A stretch of 64,000 bases of DNA from Paenibacillus albidus (GTDB taxonomy: Bacteria > Bacillota > Bacilli > Paenibacillales > Paenibacillaceae), in assembly GCF_014644435.1 (NCBI RefSeq), contig NZ_BMKR01000004.1, positions 291,029 through 355,028 on the forward strand, read 5' to 3'. The notes under the pieces are model-generated. The model made no database searches. It was not told the DNA's origin and saw nothing but the letters and a program-made list of their open reading frames with translations. Positions 1-11,100 of the stretch are shown here, one piece after another; within the stretch, counting starts at the first letter, position 1; each line of letters begins with the position of its first letter. A program made the position numbers and the translations under genes.

Positions 1-1
1 T

Positions 2-3000
2 TATCCCGAGGAACGCATCCGCTTTATGATTGAAGATTCAGGAATGCGCCTTATGCTGTCGGATACGGACAGCCAACTTCTTTTTATGAAATCTATGGGT
101 GTAGATACACTATGTTACCAAAATATCCTTGAAAATGAAGACCCGGCACCGCTGGACGGTACCGATTATCAGCATTCCGACGGACACCGTCTGGCCTGTA
201 TAGTCTATACTTCCGGCTCCACGGGACGGCCCAAAGGCGTAATGATTGAGCATAGAGGGATTGTGCGGCTGGTCAAACATACAGAATTTGTCGATATCGG
301 CACCCGCGATGTGATTTTGCCGACATGTCCGTTTGAATTCGATGTCGCAAACTTCGAGATCTGGGGGGCGTTGCTCAATGGAGCGGCCTTGTACCTGCTG
401 GCCCAGGACAAGCTGCTGATGCCACAGGTACTAAAAGAAACGCTGCTCCAGCATAAAGTAAGTTTGATGTGGATGACTACACCGCTGTTCAATCAATTGG
501 CCAGTGTGGATGAGGCGCTCTTCCGGTCACTGCGTTATCTGATTATTGGCGGAGATACGTTATCGCCAACACAGATCAACAAGGTTAGACTGGCCAACCC
601 GGCCTTGAGACTTGTTAACGGCTACGGTCCTTCCGAGAATTCGGTGCTGTCCACCACATTTGCGATTGAACGGGAATATGAGACCAGAATCCCTATCGGC
701 AAGCCGGTTACAAGCTCCACCGCTTATATCCTGGACCGGGATCAGCAGTTTTTGCCTGTAGGAGCGATTGGCGAATTATGCGTCGGGCTGGAAGGCGTCG
801 CCAGGGGATATCTGAACAATCCTGAGCTGACAGAAGCCAAATTCATTCCCGATCCGGTGTATCCGGAATACAAGATGTACAGAACTGGGGATTTGGCCCG
901 TTGGCTTCCAGATGGAAATATTGATTTTCTCGGCAGGGCCGATAATCAGGTGAAGGTTCGGGGATACCGGATCGAGCTGCAAGAGATCGAACTTGAACTT
1001 AACCAACTGACTGGGATTCAAGCCTGTACAGTTATCGTTAGCCAGGTGTCTGATCGGGAAAAGGAGCTGGCCGCCTATTTTGTAGCCAATGACACGCTGC
1101 AGGCAGGTTCTCTCAGAAAAGCCTTGCTGGAAAGGCTGCCTGCCTACGCGGTTCCTACGCGTTATATGCAGCTTGCTGCGCTGCCGCTGACGATCAATGG
1201 GAAGGTGGACAAACAAGCGTTGCGGAACTTGCCGTTCCCATCCTCTGTCATCGGAGGCACACCTGCACAATCACTGGCCTTCATGGAAATTACGGTGCTG
1301 GAAGCCTGGAAGGAAGCGCTCGGGGTGGATCGGATCGGATTGGATGATCCTTTTTTTGATATCGGCGGTAATTCGCTCCTGACGATCCGTATCAGCGATA
1401 AGCTGCGAGCCTCCACCGGTATTGAGCTGTCGGTAACCGATTTATTCCGTTATCCAACGGTCAGAGAGCTTGCTGCATACTTGTCGGCAAAACAAACCGA
1501 AGCCTCTCCGAACGGCACAAGCCATGCGGATATACTCCCTCAAGCGGAGCAGCAGCCAATGGAAGAAACTTGTGAGGCAACCGGCGATATTGCAGTCATT
1601 GGACTCGCTGCCAGGTTTCCGGGGGCTTCAGATCCTGCGGGTTTCTGGCACAATCTGCGGGAGGGGAAGGAGAGCATTTCGTTCTTTTCCGAGGAAGAAT
1701 TGCGCGCTGCCGGAATTGCCGAGACGCTCCTGCGTGACTCCAGGTATGTGAAGGCCAAGGGGATGCTTGAGGATATTGAATATTTCGATGCGGAGTTGTT
1801 CCACTACAGTCCGCAAGAGGCCGAACTTATGGACCCCCAGCTGCGTATTCTGCATGAACTCGCCTGGGCATCCCTGGAGGATGCCGGATACGACCCCATG
1901 CGGCATCAGGGCGCAATTGGCCTGTTTGTGGGCGCAACGGTCCATTTGAACTGGGTAAACCGCCTGTTCGATTCGCTTGCGGACGACACGGAACGCTGGC
2001 GGGCGGCTAACTTAAATGTACATTCTTTGAGCATGCCCATCTCTTACAAGCTCAATCTGAAAGGCCCGTCCTTAACAGTGGAAACCGCCTGTTCTTCATC
2101 GCTTGTAGCGGTACATCTGGCCTGCAGCTCCCTGCTGCGTGGAGAATCCGATCTGGCGCTGGCGGGCGGGGTGTCGATTTCGGTACCCAAGAAATCGGGC
2201 TACACCTACCAGGAGGGCATGATTAAATCGCCTGATGGTCACTGCAAGGCGTTCGATACAGATGCCCAAGGGACGGTCAGTGGTGACGGTGCGGGTCTTG
2301 TGGTGTTGAAACGGCTGGATCTGGCCGTTCGGGATGGCGACCATATCTACGCTGTAGTTAAAGGATCTGCAATTAACAACGACGGAACGCGTAAAGCGGG
2401 ATTCACAGCTCCCAGTGTACAGGGACAACAAGATGTGGTAGCGGCTGCCCTGGAAGCCGCAGCCGTCCCTGCGGCCTCCATCAGTTACATTGAGACGCAT
2501 GGAACAGGCACACCGCTCGGTGATCCCATCGAGATTGAAGCCTTGACCGGGTTGTTCCCTGCCTCCGGAGGAACAAGGACAGCGATCGGGTCCGTCAAGA
2601 CCAATATCGGACATCTCGATGCTGCTGCGGGAATTGCCGGATTCATCAAGACGGTGCTGGCACTGCATCACAAGCAGCTGCCCCCCAGCTTACATTACAA
2701 GCGGCCTAATCAAGCAATCGGCTTCGACAAAAGTTCATTGGTAGTCAATGCCACTCTTCAGGAGTGGCTGCCGCCGGAAGGTTCTCCGCGCCGCGCAGGC
2801 GTAAGTTCCTTCGGGATCGGTGGAACCAATGCGCATGTGATTCTGGAGGAGGCTCCGCTATCCGTTACCGCAGATCACGGAAACGGGCAGAACAGGAGTG
2901 ATGGAACACCGGCATTATTCCTTTTATCCGCTGCTACAGAAGAAGCACTGCTGCAAAAAACAGAAGACTTGCTCTGTTATCTCGATTCGGAAAAAGGCCA

Positions 3001-6000
3001 AAAACAACAGCTTGGAGATATCGCCTACACGCTCAATACAGGCCGTCAAGAATTGGGCTTCCGGGTGGCCCTGGTTGCCGCAGATCCAGCCGAGCTTGCT
3101 GCCGGTCTGCGTGCTTGCCAGAGCGGAACGGGCAATACTGCCCGAATCCGGGAGACCGTCCATGTCGTGTTCGCATTTCCGGGCCAAGGAGCCCAGCATG
3201 CTGGAATGGCGCGTTATCTGTATGATACGCAGCCGCTGTTCCGGCGTGAAATGGATCGTTGCCTGGAGCTTGCCTCGCCGCTTATGGAGGCCGATATGCG
3301 ATCCATCTGGCTGTCTCTGCAAGGGTCAAAGCGCGGGGGACCAACCCCGCCGGGAACTACACTAAATGCAATCGACCAGACTGAAATCGCCCAGCCGCTG
3401 CTGTTCATGGTGGAGTATGCACTGGCCCGGCTTTTGCAGCATTGGGGCATCTCTCAGGCGGCTATGATCGGGCATAGTCTCGGTGAATACACGGCTGCCT
3501 GCATTGCAGGTGTGATGACGCTGGAGGAGGCAGTCCCGCTGGTTATCCGCCGATCCTCCCTGATGCAGCAGATGGAGCAAGGCGAGATGATTAGCGTTAG
3601 CCTGCGGCATGAGCTTGTGCTGCCGCTGCTGGACGAATGGCCTGATCTGTCCGTGGCTGCGACCAATAGCCCGGAACTTACGGTGGTCTCGGGTCCGGCG
3701 GCATCGATTCGGGCTCTGACGGCGCAGCTGCAACGAACCGGTCACGAGCCGGTCCGGTTACAGGTATCGCATGCATTTCATTCCGCGATGATGGAGCCGA
3801 TGCTGAGCCCCTACCGCAAAACACTTCAGGAGATCGCTCTGGCGGCTCCGGCCATTCCGTATATCTCCAATGTTACGGGTGAATTTATCACAGCCGAACA
3901 AGCGGTGGACCCTGAGTACTATGTGAATCATGTCCGGCAGACCGTCAGATTCATGGAAGGTGCGGCAACGCTGGCGGAACAGCTGGAGCCTGTATTTCTG
4001 GAAGTCGGCCCGGGCCGTACGCTGGGTCAGCTGATCCGCCGCAATCCGGGTATTGGCAGGAACTGTCCTGTTCTTGGCATCATACCCAAAGCCTCCGAGG
4101 CCCATTCTGCAGATATTCATCTGCTTCAGGCTCTGGGCGAACTATGGATGATCGGAGTGGCAATCCACTGGGAAAGAGTATATGAGAACCGCAAGGGACG
4201 GCGGGTTTCCCTGCCGGTGTATCCGTTCGAGAAGCAATATTACTGGAAATATCAGGAGGGGAGCGCAGAGAATGCTCAACCGGAAACCTCGCTTTCCCCA
4301 AAACGTCCGGTTTCCGAATGGGCTTATGTCCCGAACTGGCGTGAAGTAGCATACAGTACGACAAACAGTACGGAAGCAAGCGGGTCTGCCCGCAGCGGTG
4401 AGACGGTTCTGTTGTTCACTGAACGAAGTGATCTCGCCGAGCAGCTGGCAACACGGCTGGAAGAGCAGGGAGACCGCTGTATCAGGGTCTACCCCGAAGG
4501 GACCTTCCGGAGTGAGCCTGCCGACATTTACACGCTTGATCCCGGTAATCCGGCCCATTATAGCCAATTGTTCAAAGGGTTTGCCGAAGCCGGGACACAG
4601 CAGCCCGGACGGATTATTTATTTGTGGAGCCTGGGGCTTGACCAGGCCGAAACCCTGGCTCAGGCGCAAATTGCGGCCAGCCGTAACGGGGGGAACCTTG
4701 CCGGCCAGGAGGTGCTGAACCGCTGCCTGTACAGCGTGCTGGAACTGGTTCGTGCGGCCGGGGTAGCCGCGCAAGGCAAACTGCTGGACCTTACGCTGGT
4801 CACAAACCAAATGGAGCGGGTCCAGCCGGGTGACAGTGCAGATCCGCTGAAAGCTACCCTGCTAGGAGCAGCCAGCGTCATCCCGCTAGAGTATCCGCAG
4901 ATCCGGGTACATACGCTGGATCTAGATCCCGAGTCCGCCGCCGCGAATCCCGGACAACTGCTAGCACTACCTTACGAAGTGTCGGACCGGAAGGCCAGTC
5001 CACTTCCCATCCGGCAAGCGTTGCGGCGCTCCCGCCGCTATGAACATGGCTTCACCCGGGTGATCCTGCCCCGACGGACCCTTCCGTCCAGCGCTTTGCG
5101 CAAGGGTGCGGTGTACCTGATCACTGGCGGCCTGGGCGGAATTGGGCTGGCACTTGCCGGTTATCTGGCCGCTCAATATCAGGCCAAGCTTGTACTGGTA
5201 GGCCGCCAGCGGCGTCCGGTACAGGATCGGCTGGAGCAGCTATACGCTGCCGGAGCACAGGTGCATGTAGAATATGCCGATGTTGCCGACAAGACAGCAA
5301 TGGAACACGTCATTCTCGCAGCGGTGGAGCGTTTCGGTCCGCTGGATGGAGTCTTTCATGCAGCAGGTGTACCGGATAGCAGCATGATCCATAGCGCAAC
5401 AAGAGAACAGATCGCAGCGGTGCTGCGGCCCAAAATCGCAGGTACCATGGTCCTGTATGAAGTACTGGCAGATCTGAAACAGCCGCCGGCATTTCTTCTG
5501 CTGTTCTCTTCGATCAGCGGCACGTTTGGTGCCTTCGGCCAGAGCGGGTACGCAGCCGCCAATGCCTTTATGGACGGCTTCGCCCGCGCACATGCCGGGG
5601 AACCGTCTGCGATGCGCGTAGTCAGCATGGATTGGGACACCTGGAGCGAGACGGGTATGGCAGTTGAGGCAGTGAACCGTTATAACGGAACCCAAGCCGG
5701 ACATGATACGGCAGGTTTCAAATCGGGGCAGACGGACCTTCCGCTGCGCACCTCCCACCCGCTGCTGACCTCGAGAAGCGAAGGGGCTGGAAAGAAGCAG
5801 ACTGTCTATGTGTCCAAATTGTCGTCAGAGCAACATTGGATTCTGGACGGTCACCGGATGCTTGGCACCTCCATTTTGCCCGGTACAGGATATGTAGAGA
5901 TTCTCAGGGCTTCTTTTGAAGATATGACCGGTGAAACGGGCCTGAACATTATAGAGCTGTTTTTTGTTCAGCCGCTTGTGGTGGAAGAGGTGTGTGAGCT

Positions 6001-8185
6001 AAGAACCGTATGGTCCAAAAGCGGCGGCGGCTGGGAATTCTCTATGTCCTCCATAGGCACGGCGGGAGAATGGACCCAACATGCCAAAGGCCACGCAGAG
6101 CGTATGGAAACACAGACCGGCTGGACACTCAGTCACGCGGAGCTGGAGGAGCTTCATCAGAACCTGATGGCCGCAACGGTTCCGGCAGCAGCAGAGCTGT
6201 CCGGAGAAGGTCTGAAGGTACGCATGGAGTATGGCCCTCACTGGAACAACGTGCGCCGGGTCCTTCGGAAGGGGAGTGAGGCTGTTGCTGAATTGTCACT
6301 GCCGGACGACCAGGCCACGGACTCGGCGGATTACGGAGTCCATCCCGCGCTGATGGACCGGGCAACCAGCCTGCTGAACGGACAAGCGGAGGACAGCGGG
6401 GCTTACCTGCCTTTTGCTTATAAGCATATCCGGATTCACCGGCCGTTTCCGCCCAGTATCTGCGCCATTCTGCAAGAAGGCGAACCCAATGAGGAAGCCC
6501 GGACGTATGTCTGCCGCATTACCGATCCGGAAGGCCGTGTTCTCATGGAAGTCGGAGAATATGTCATGCGTAAAGTCCGTGACCAGTCACTTGAGGACAA
6601 GTTACCGGTGGAGCAAGAAGGGAAGCAACTTGCGGTCGGAAATTTCCGGCTCGGGTTAGCCGTGCCGGGTGAACTGAACAGCCTGCACCTCCTGCCCGAA
6701 TACCGGCTGCCTCCGGGACCGGGTGAGGTGGAGATCCGAGTGGCGGCGAACGGCCTGAACTTTAAGGAAGTGCTGTATGCACTCGGTGTCCTCAAGCTGC
6801 CGGATACCTATGGCTTCAGCTTCGGCCTGGAATGCGCCGGAACGGTGACCCGGGTAGGGGCAGGGGTAACCGATTGGTTGCCCGGAGACGAAGTGATGGC
6901 GATAGCCGGAGCAAGCTTGGGCAAATACGCACGGGTAGCGGCGGGCTCGGTGGTCCGCAAGCCCTCCCGGATATCTTTTGCTGAAGCGGCCACCGTGCCG
7001 ATTGCTTTTATGACGGCTTATTACGCACTGGTTGTTCGTGGACAACTCTCCTTGGGCGAGAAAGTGCTGATTCATACAGCAACGGGCGGCGTGGGTCTGG
7101 CAGCCGTGCAAATCGCCAAGTGGATCGGCGCGGAGATTTATGCTACGGCCGGCACTGAGGAGAAACGCGCTTACCTGCGTTCGCTGGGCATCTCCCGCGT
7201 ATACTCCTCCCGGGATCTTGGTTTTGCCGACCAAATCCGCGAATCCGCAGGAACGGTGGATGTGGTTCTGAATTCCCTGACGGGAGCGGCTGTAGAGAAA
7301 GGATTGTCTTTGCTGGCCCCGCACGGAAGATTTCTGGAGATGGGCGTAAAGGACATTATGGAGAACAGCAATCTGGAGATGCGGATGTTCGAGAAGGGAA
7401 TTTCTTTGTCGGCCATCAGCATGGACAGCGGCCTGCCGGGCTATACGAAGCTGTTCCGCGAGATTGCCCGGCATGTGGAAGAAGGCACGTTTACACCACT
7501 GCCTGTGATCCCATACCGGCTCTCCGCTGCGGAAGAGGCTTTCCGGTATATGGCTTCGGCCAAACATATCGGCAAAATCGTCATTACCCAGGAACCTGCG
7601 GCAGCTCGGAAAACTGAGAAGGTACAGCTCCGGGATGGCATGACCAATGCCGAAGGAATGGAAGTGCTGGAGCATATTTTGGCCAAAGTCATGCGCACGG
7701 GAGAGTCCACGGTCCAGTGGCTGCTGTCCACCACCGATTTGAACGCGCGGCATTCCTTGCTTGAGGCTAATGTACCGGAGGGAATCAGCCCGGCGAATAC
7801 ACCGCTTCATTCGGGACGCAAGCGGAAGCGGCAAGCCGGCAGCACCGAATACGCACCGCCGGTTACAGAGACGCAGAAGCAGCTGGCAGAACTGTTTATG
7901 GACTATCTGGAGCTTACAGCCATCGGGCTGCATGACAACTTTTTTGAAGCGGGAGCCAGTTCGCTTGACCTGATTCAGATTAATGCCCGAATCAATGCGT
8001 TGTCCGCCAAAGATACGTCGATCGTCAAAATGTATTCGTACCCGACGATTCATCTGCTGGATGCCTATTTGTTCACGGACAGGGAAGACCAGCCAGGCAA
8101 CAGCGAGGTTCTAAAAGATTCCGAAGACCGCAAAAGAAAAGCAAGCCGCCTGAAAACACTGGAGTCCATCAAGGGAAGAAGGTGA
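2..8185 (+). CDS. clbB: ClbB-like hybrid NRPS-PKS, 5' partial (A-PCP-KS-AT-KR-DH-ER-ACP)
   Basis: The reading frame is open from the first bases (YPEERIRF before the first Met at 26), so the gene starts upstream; in ClbB a C domain would precede. Domains in order: A (to about nt 1250; core YTSGSTGRPKG), PCP (LGGNS-type site near 1370), KS (about 1580-2860; active Cys at nt 2090-2092, HGTGT and NIGHL histidines), AT (about 3160-4090; GHSLGEY and HAFH, predicted malonyl), KR (about 5100-5650; GGLGGIG and a Ser/Tyr active site), DH (about 5800-6560; H-RML-G-TSIL-P), ER (about 6650-7590; GGVGLAA), ACP (about 7860-8090). My reading of the A-domain code is D-V-F-W-I-G-G-V-L, close to Val/small aliphatic codes. 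The role would be to add one small amino acid and one fully reduced malonyl unit. KR before DH before ER is atypical for type I PKS but is the ClbB order. Confidence 0.87.
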   Translation, partial: YPEERIRFMIEDSGMRLMLSDTDSQLLFMKSMGVDTLCYQNILENEDPAPLDGTDYQHSDGHRLACIVYTSGSTGRPKGVMIEHRGIVRLVKHTEFVDIGTRDVILPTCPFEFDVANFEIWGALLNGAALYLLAQDKLLMPQVLKETLLQHKVSLMWMTTPLFNQLASVDEALFRSLRYLIIGGDTLSPTQINKVRLANPALRLVNGYGPSENSVLSTTFAIEREYETRIPIGKPVTSSTAYILDRDQQFLPVGAIGELCVGLEGVARGYLNNPELTEAKFIPDPVYPEYKMYRTGDLARWLPDGNIDFLGRADNQVKVRGYRIELQEIELELNQLTGIQACTVIVSQVSDREKELAAYFVANDTLQAGSLRKALLERLPAYAVPTRYMQLAALPLTINGKVDKQALRNLPFPSSVIGGTPAQSLAFMEITVLEAWKEALGVDRIGLDDPFFDIGGNSLLTIRISDKLRASTGIELSVTDLFRYPTVRELAAYLSAKQTEASPNGTSHADILPQAEQQPMEETCEATGDIAVIGLAARFPGASDPAGFWHNLREGKESISFFSEEELRAAGIAETLLRDSRYVKAKGMLEDIEYFDAELFHYSPQEAELMDPQLRILHELAWASLEDAGYDPMRHQGAIGLFVGATVHLNWVNRLFDSLADDTERWRAANLNVHSLSMPISYKLNLKGPSLTVETACSSSLVAVHLACSSLLRGESDLALAGGVSISVPKKSGYTYQEGMIKSPDGHCKAFDTDAQGTVSGDGAGLVVLKRLDLAVRDGDHIYAVVKGSAINNDGTRKAGFTAPSVQGQQDVVAAALEAAAVPAASISYIETHGTGTPLGDPIEIEALTGLFPASGGTRTAIGSVKTNIGHLDAAAGIAGFIKTVLALHHKQLPPSLHYKRPNQAIGFDKSSLVVNATLQEWLPPEGSPRRAGVSSFGIGGTNAHVILEEAPLSVTADHGNGQNRSDGTPALFLLSAATEEALLQKTEDLLCYLDSEKGQKQQLGDIAYTLNTGRQELGFRVALVAADPAELAAGLRACQSGTGNTARIRETVHVVFAFPGQGAQHAGMARYLYDTQPLFRREMDRCLELASPLMEADMRSIWLSLQGSKRGGPTPPGTTLNAIDQTEIAQPLLFMVEYALARLLQHWGISQAAMIGHSLGEYTAACIAGVMTLEEAVPLVIRRSSLMQQMEQGEMISVSLRHELVLPLLDEWPDLSVAATNSPELTVVSGPAASIRALTAQLQRTGHEPVRLQVSHAFHSAMMEPMLSPYRKTLQEIALAAPAIPYISNVTGEFITAEQAVDPEYYVNHVRQTVRFMEGAATLAEQLEPVFLEVGPGRTLGQLIRRNPGIGRNCPVLGIIPKASEAHSADIHLLQALGELWMIGVAIHWERVYENRKGRRVSLPVYPFEKQYYWKYQEGSAENAQPETSLSPKRPVSEWAYVPNWREVAYSTTNSTEASGSARSGETVLLFTERSDLAEQLATRLEEQGDRCIRVYPEGTFRSEPADIYTLDPGNPAHYSQLFKGFAEAGTQQPGRIIYLWSLGLDQAETLAQAQIAASRNGGNLAGQEVLNRCLYSVLELVRAAGVAAQGKLLDLTLVTNQMERVQPGDSADPLKATLLGAASVIPLEYPQIRVHTLDLDPESAAANPGQLLALPYEVSDRKASPLPIRQALRRSRRYEHGFTRVILPRRTLPSSALRKGAVYLITGGLGGIGLALAGYLAAQYQAKLVLVGRQRRPVQDRLEQLYAAGAQVHVEYADVADKTAMEHVILAAVERFGPLDGVFHAAGVPDSSMIHSATREQIAAVLRPKIAGTMVLYEVLADLKQPPAFLLLFSSISGTFGAFGQSGYAAANAFMDGFARAHAGEPSAMRVVSMDWDTWSETGMAVEAVNRYNGTQAGHDTAGFKSGQTDLPLRTSHPLLTSRSEGAGKKQTVYVSKLSSEQHWILDGHRMLGTSILPGTGYVEILRASFEDMTGETGLNIIELFFVQPLVVEEVCELRTVWSKSGGGWEFSMSSIGTAGEWTQHAKGHAERMETQTGWTLSHAELEELHQNLMAATVPAAAELSGEGLKVRMEYGPHWNNVRRVLRKGSEAVAELSLPDDQATDSADYGVHPALMDRATSLLNGQAEDSGAYLPFAYKHIRIHRPFPPSICAILQEGEPNEEARTYVCRITDPEGRVLMEVGEYVMRKVRDQSLEDKLPVEQEGKQLAVGNFRLGLAVPGELNSLHLLPEYRLPPGPGEVEIRVAANGLNFKEVLYALGVLKLPDTYGFSFGLECAGTVTRVGAGVTDWLPGDEVMAIAGASLGKYARVAAGSVVRKPSRISFAEAATVPIAFMTAYYALVVRGQLSLGEKVLIHTATGGVGLAAVQIAKWIGAEIYATAGTEEKRAYLRSLGISRVYSSRDLGFADQIRESAGTVDVVLNSLTGAAVEKGLSLLAPHGRFLEMGVKDIMENSNLEMRMFEKGISLSAISMDSGLPGYTKLFREIARHVEEGTFTPLPVIPYRLSAAEEAFRYMASAKHIGKIVITQEPAAARKTEKVQLRDGMTNAEGMEVLEHILAKVMRTGESTVQWLLSTTDLNARHSLLEANVPEGISPANTPLHSGRKRKRQAGSTEYAPPVTETQKQLAELFMDYLELTAIGLHDNFFEAGASSLDLIQINARINALSAKDTSIVKMYSYPTIHLLDAYLFTDREDQPGNSEVLKDSEDRKRKASRLKTLESIKGRR

Positions 8186-8189
8186 TGTT

Positions 8190-11100
8190 ATGAGTGAAGA
8201 GACCACACAGACCGGCCTTGAGATTGCCGTCATCGGCATGAGCGGCAAATTTCCGGGCGCGGACAATCTGGAGCAGTATTGGGAACTGCTGATGTTGGGA
8301 GCCTCTTCGGTAACCCAATTCAGCTACGAAGAGCTTCGGGCCGAAGGGATTGCTCCGGAAAGGCTGAACCATCCCGATTACGTCAAAGCGAAGCCGTATC
8401 TGGGCAATGTGTACGATTTTGATGCTTCATTGTTCGGGTATGCCCCCTGGGAAGCCGGGAACATGGACCCTCAGATCCGTCTGTTCCACGAAATTGTCTA
8501 TCATGCGCTGGAGAATTCGGGTTACCACCCCGACCGCTATGACGGTCAAATCGGCATGTATGCCGGTGCACCGCTCGACTTGAAATGGACAAGCGACCAT
8601 CTCTCCCGTCATGGAGACGGAGAAGATGTTCTGGAGTCCGGGATTGTGTCGAGCAAGGATTTCCTGAGCCAGCTGATCTCCTACAAGCTGAATCTGACGG
8701 GACCCAGCTATACCTTGTACACCGCTTGTTCCACCTCCTTGGCGGCAGTCCATCTGGCTTGCCAGGGACTGCTGCTCGGAGACTGCAATCTGGCCGTTGC
8801 CGGAGGCGTTACGCTGGAGCAGCCGGGCAAATCGGGTTATCTCTACCAGGAAGGCACGATTTATTCCAAAAGCGGGGTTTGCCGCCCGTTCGACAGCCGG
8901 GCCGATGGCACAATCTTCGGAGAAGGCGCGGGTGCAGTGGTGCTCAAGCGCCTCTCGGAAGCCATAGACGACGGCGATCACATCTACGCCGTGATCAAGG
9001 GCTCTTCGAGCAATAATGACGGGCGCAGAAAAGTCGGCTTTGCTGCCCCCAGCCTGGAGGGACAAAAGGAGGTTATCCGCTCCGCCTGGAACCTGGCAGA
9101 TATTGAACCGGATACCATCGGTTACATTGAAACCCACGGCACCGGCACCAAAGTTGGTGATCCGATTGAATTCACTGCCTTGCAGCAGGTCTTCGGACAA
9201 GAGGACAAGCGCCGGCCCATTGGTTCGGTCAAGGGCAACATCGGACATCTTCATGCCGCTGCCGGGATTGCCGGCTTAATCAAAACCGCTTTGTCTCTGG
9301 AACGGGAAATGATTCCCCCGACAGCCAATTACGCTGCACCCAATCCGCTGCTGGAGATGGAGAAGTCGGCCTTTTACCTCACCGGGGAGCCGGTGGCGTG
9401 GCCCAGAGGGAAGGTGCCGCGCCGCGCAGGCATCAGTTCGTTTGGCGTTGGCGGCACCAACGTCCATCTGATCCTGGAGGAACCACCAATCCGGGCAGAA
9501 AGTGAGCCTTCCGGGCTTCCGGCCGTCCTGCTCCTTTCGGCCAAAAGCCCCGCTGCCCTGGAGCGGATGCAGGCGGAACTTTCATACCATTTGGAGAACA
9601 GGCGGAACAGTACTCCGCTGGCCGATGTGGCCTACACTCTGCAAATGGGGCGGGGGCAATTCAAATACCGCTTAGCTTGTGTAGCTTGGGGGGCAGAAGA
9701 GGCTGTCCGCCTTCTAGGAGGGGCTGGCAGCGGAGCCCGGGTTAACTATTCTGCCGAGGAGCGTATCAACCGCCCGGTCGTGTTCATGTTCACGGGTCAA
9801 GGCGCACAAACCATGGGGATGGGGGCGGAGCTGTATCGGCGCCATCTGTCCTACCGCCAGGAAGTGGACCGGCTGGCGGAGCTGCTGCTGCCGAAGCTAG
9901 GCCGTGATATCCGCCGCTATATCGGAGCTGCGGAGACAGAAGCTCTGCCCCATGAAGGTACTGCCGTTGAATCGGAGCTGCACCAGACCTGGCTTGCTCA
10001 ACCCGCATTATTCGTGCTGGAGTATGCACTTGCCCAGGCTTGGATGAAGCTTGGCGTCCGTCCTGCACTCATGGCGGGACACAGTATCGGAGAATACGTA
10101 GCGGCGACACTGGCCGGCGTGTTTACCCTTGACGATGCGCTCGATATTGTTGTGGCCCGCGGGCGGCTGATGCAGTCCGCCCCGGGTGGAATGATGCTGG
10201 CTGCAGCCATTCCCGCAGCCGAGGCAGACCGGTATGTCAGTGAGGACGTATCGCTGGCAGCTATCAACCAGCCGGGATTATGCGTATTCTCAGGCGAAGA
10301 AGGAGAACTGCTGCAACGTCAGGAGGAGTGGAACCAAGCGGGGATATTCACTGCAAGACTGAACACCTCACACGCATTCCACTCCGCACGGATGGATGGC
10401 ATTCTGGAGCCGTTCCGCGAAGTGCTGCGTTCCAAACGCTTGAATACACCCGGGCTGCCGTTCTGTTCCTGTCTGACAGGGGAACTGATCACGGGCGAGA
10501 TGGCAGTGGACCCCGAATATTGGACTGCGCAGCTTCGCGGGACAGTGAACTTCTCGGCGATAATCAGCGGCTGCCTGGAGAGTGCGGACTCTGTCTTCCT
10601 TGAGGTAGGCCCCGGTCAGACCTTATGCCGTCTGGCGAAAGCCCAGGCCGGAGAGGAGCGCCTGGTGCTGCACAGCCTGGGGGCCACAGGCACAACTGGT
10701 GAAACAGCTGTTTTCCTGGAGACCTTATCCCGGCTATGGCTGGCCGGGGTACCCGTTCAGTGGGAGCAGCTCTATCCGCCGCAATCCCGGCAGAGGCTGC
10801 CACTGCCTATGTACAGCTTCGACCGGCAGACCTATCTGCCGGGACCAACGCTTCCGGGGCCACTCCGGGCGGCAGCGGCGGAGCCGGACCCTTCCTTGCT
10901 CTATCTGCCTGCGTGGAAGCAGGAGCCGCTCACGGACACACCGGGTATGGCCGGTTCGCAGCCTCTGACCTGGCTCATTCTGCGGGAAGAGGGCCGGGTT
11001 GCCGGACGGTGCAGGGAGCGGCTTATGGAACGGGGAGACCGCTGCATTGAGGTGCTGCCCGCCGGGCAGTACCGGCGGCTCACACCGGATCTCTTCGAGC

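Noticed and set aside
6656..8053. Long minus-strand open frame (465 codons) inside the ClbB-like gene
   Set aside because: It lies opposite DH, ER and ACP coding sequence with clear motifs on the plus strand, lacks a ribosome-binding site and encodes no recognisable domain; high-GC genes commonly leave such antisense frames.
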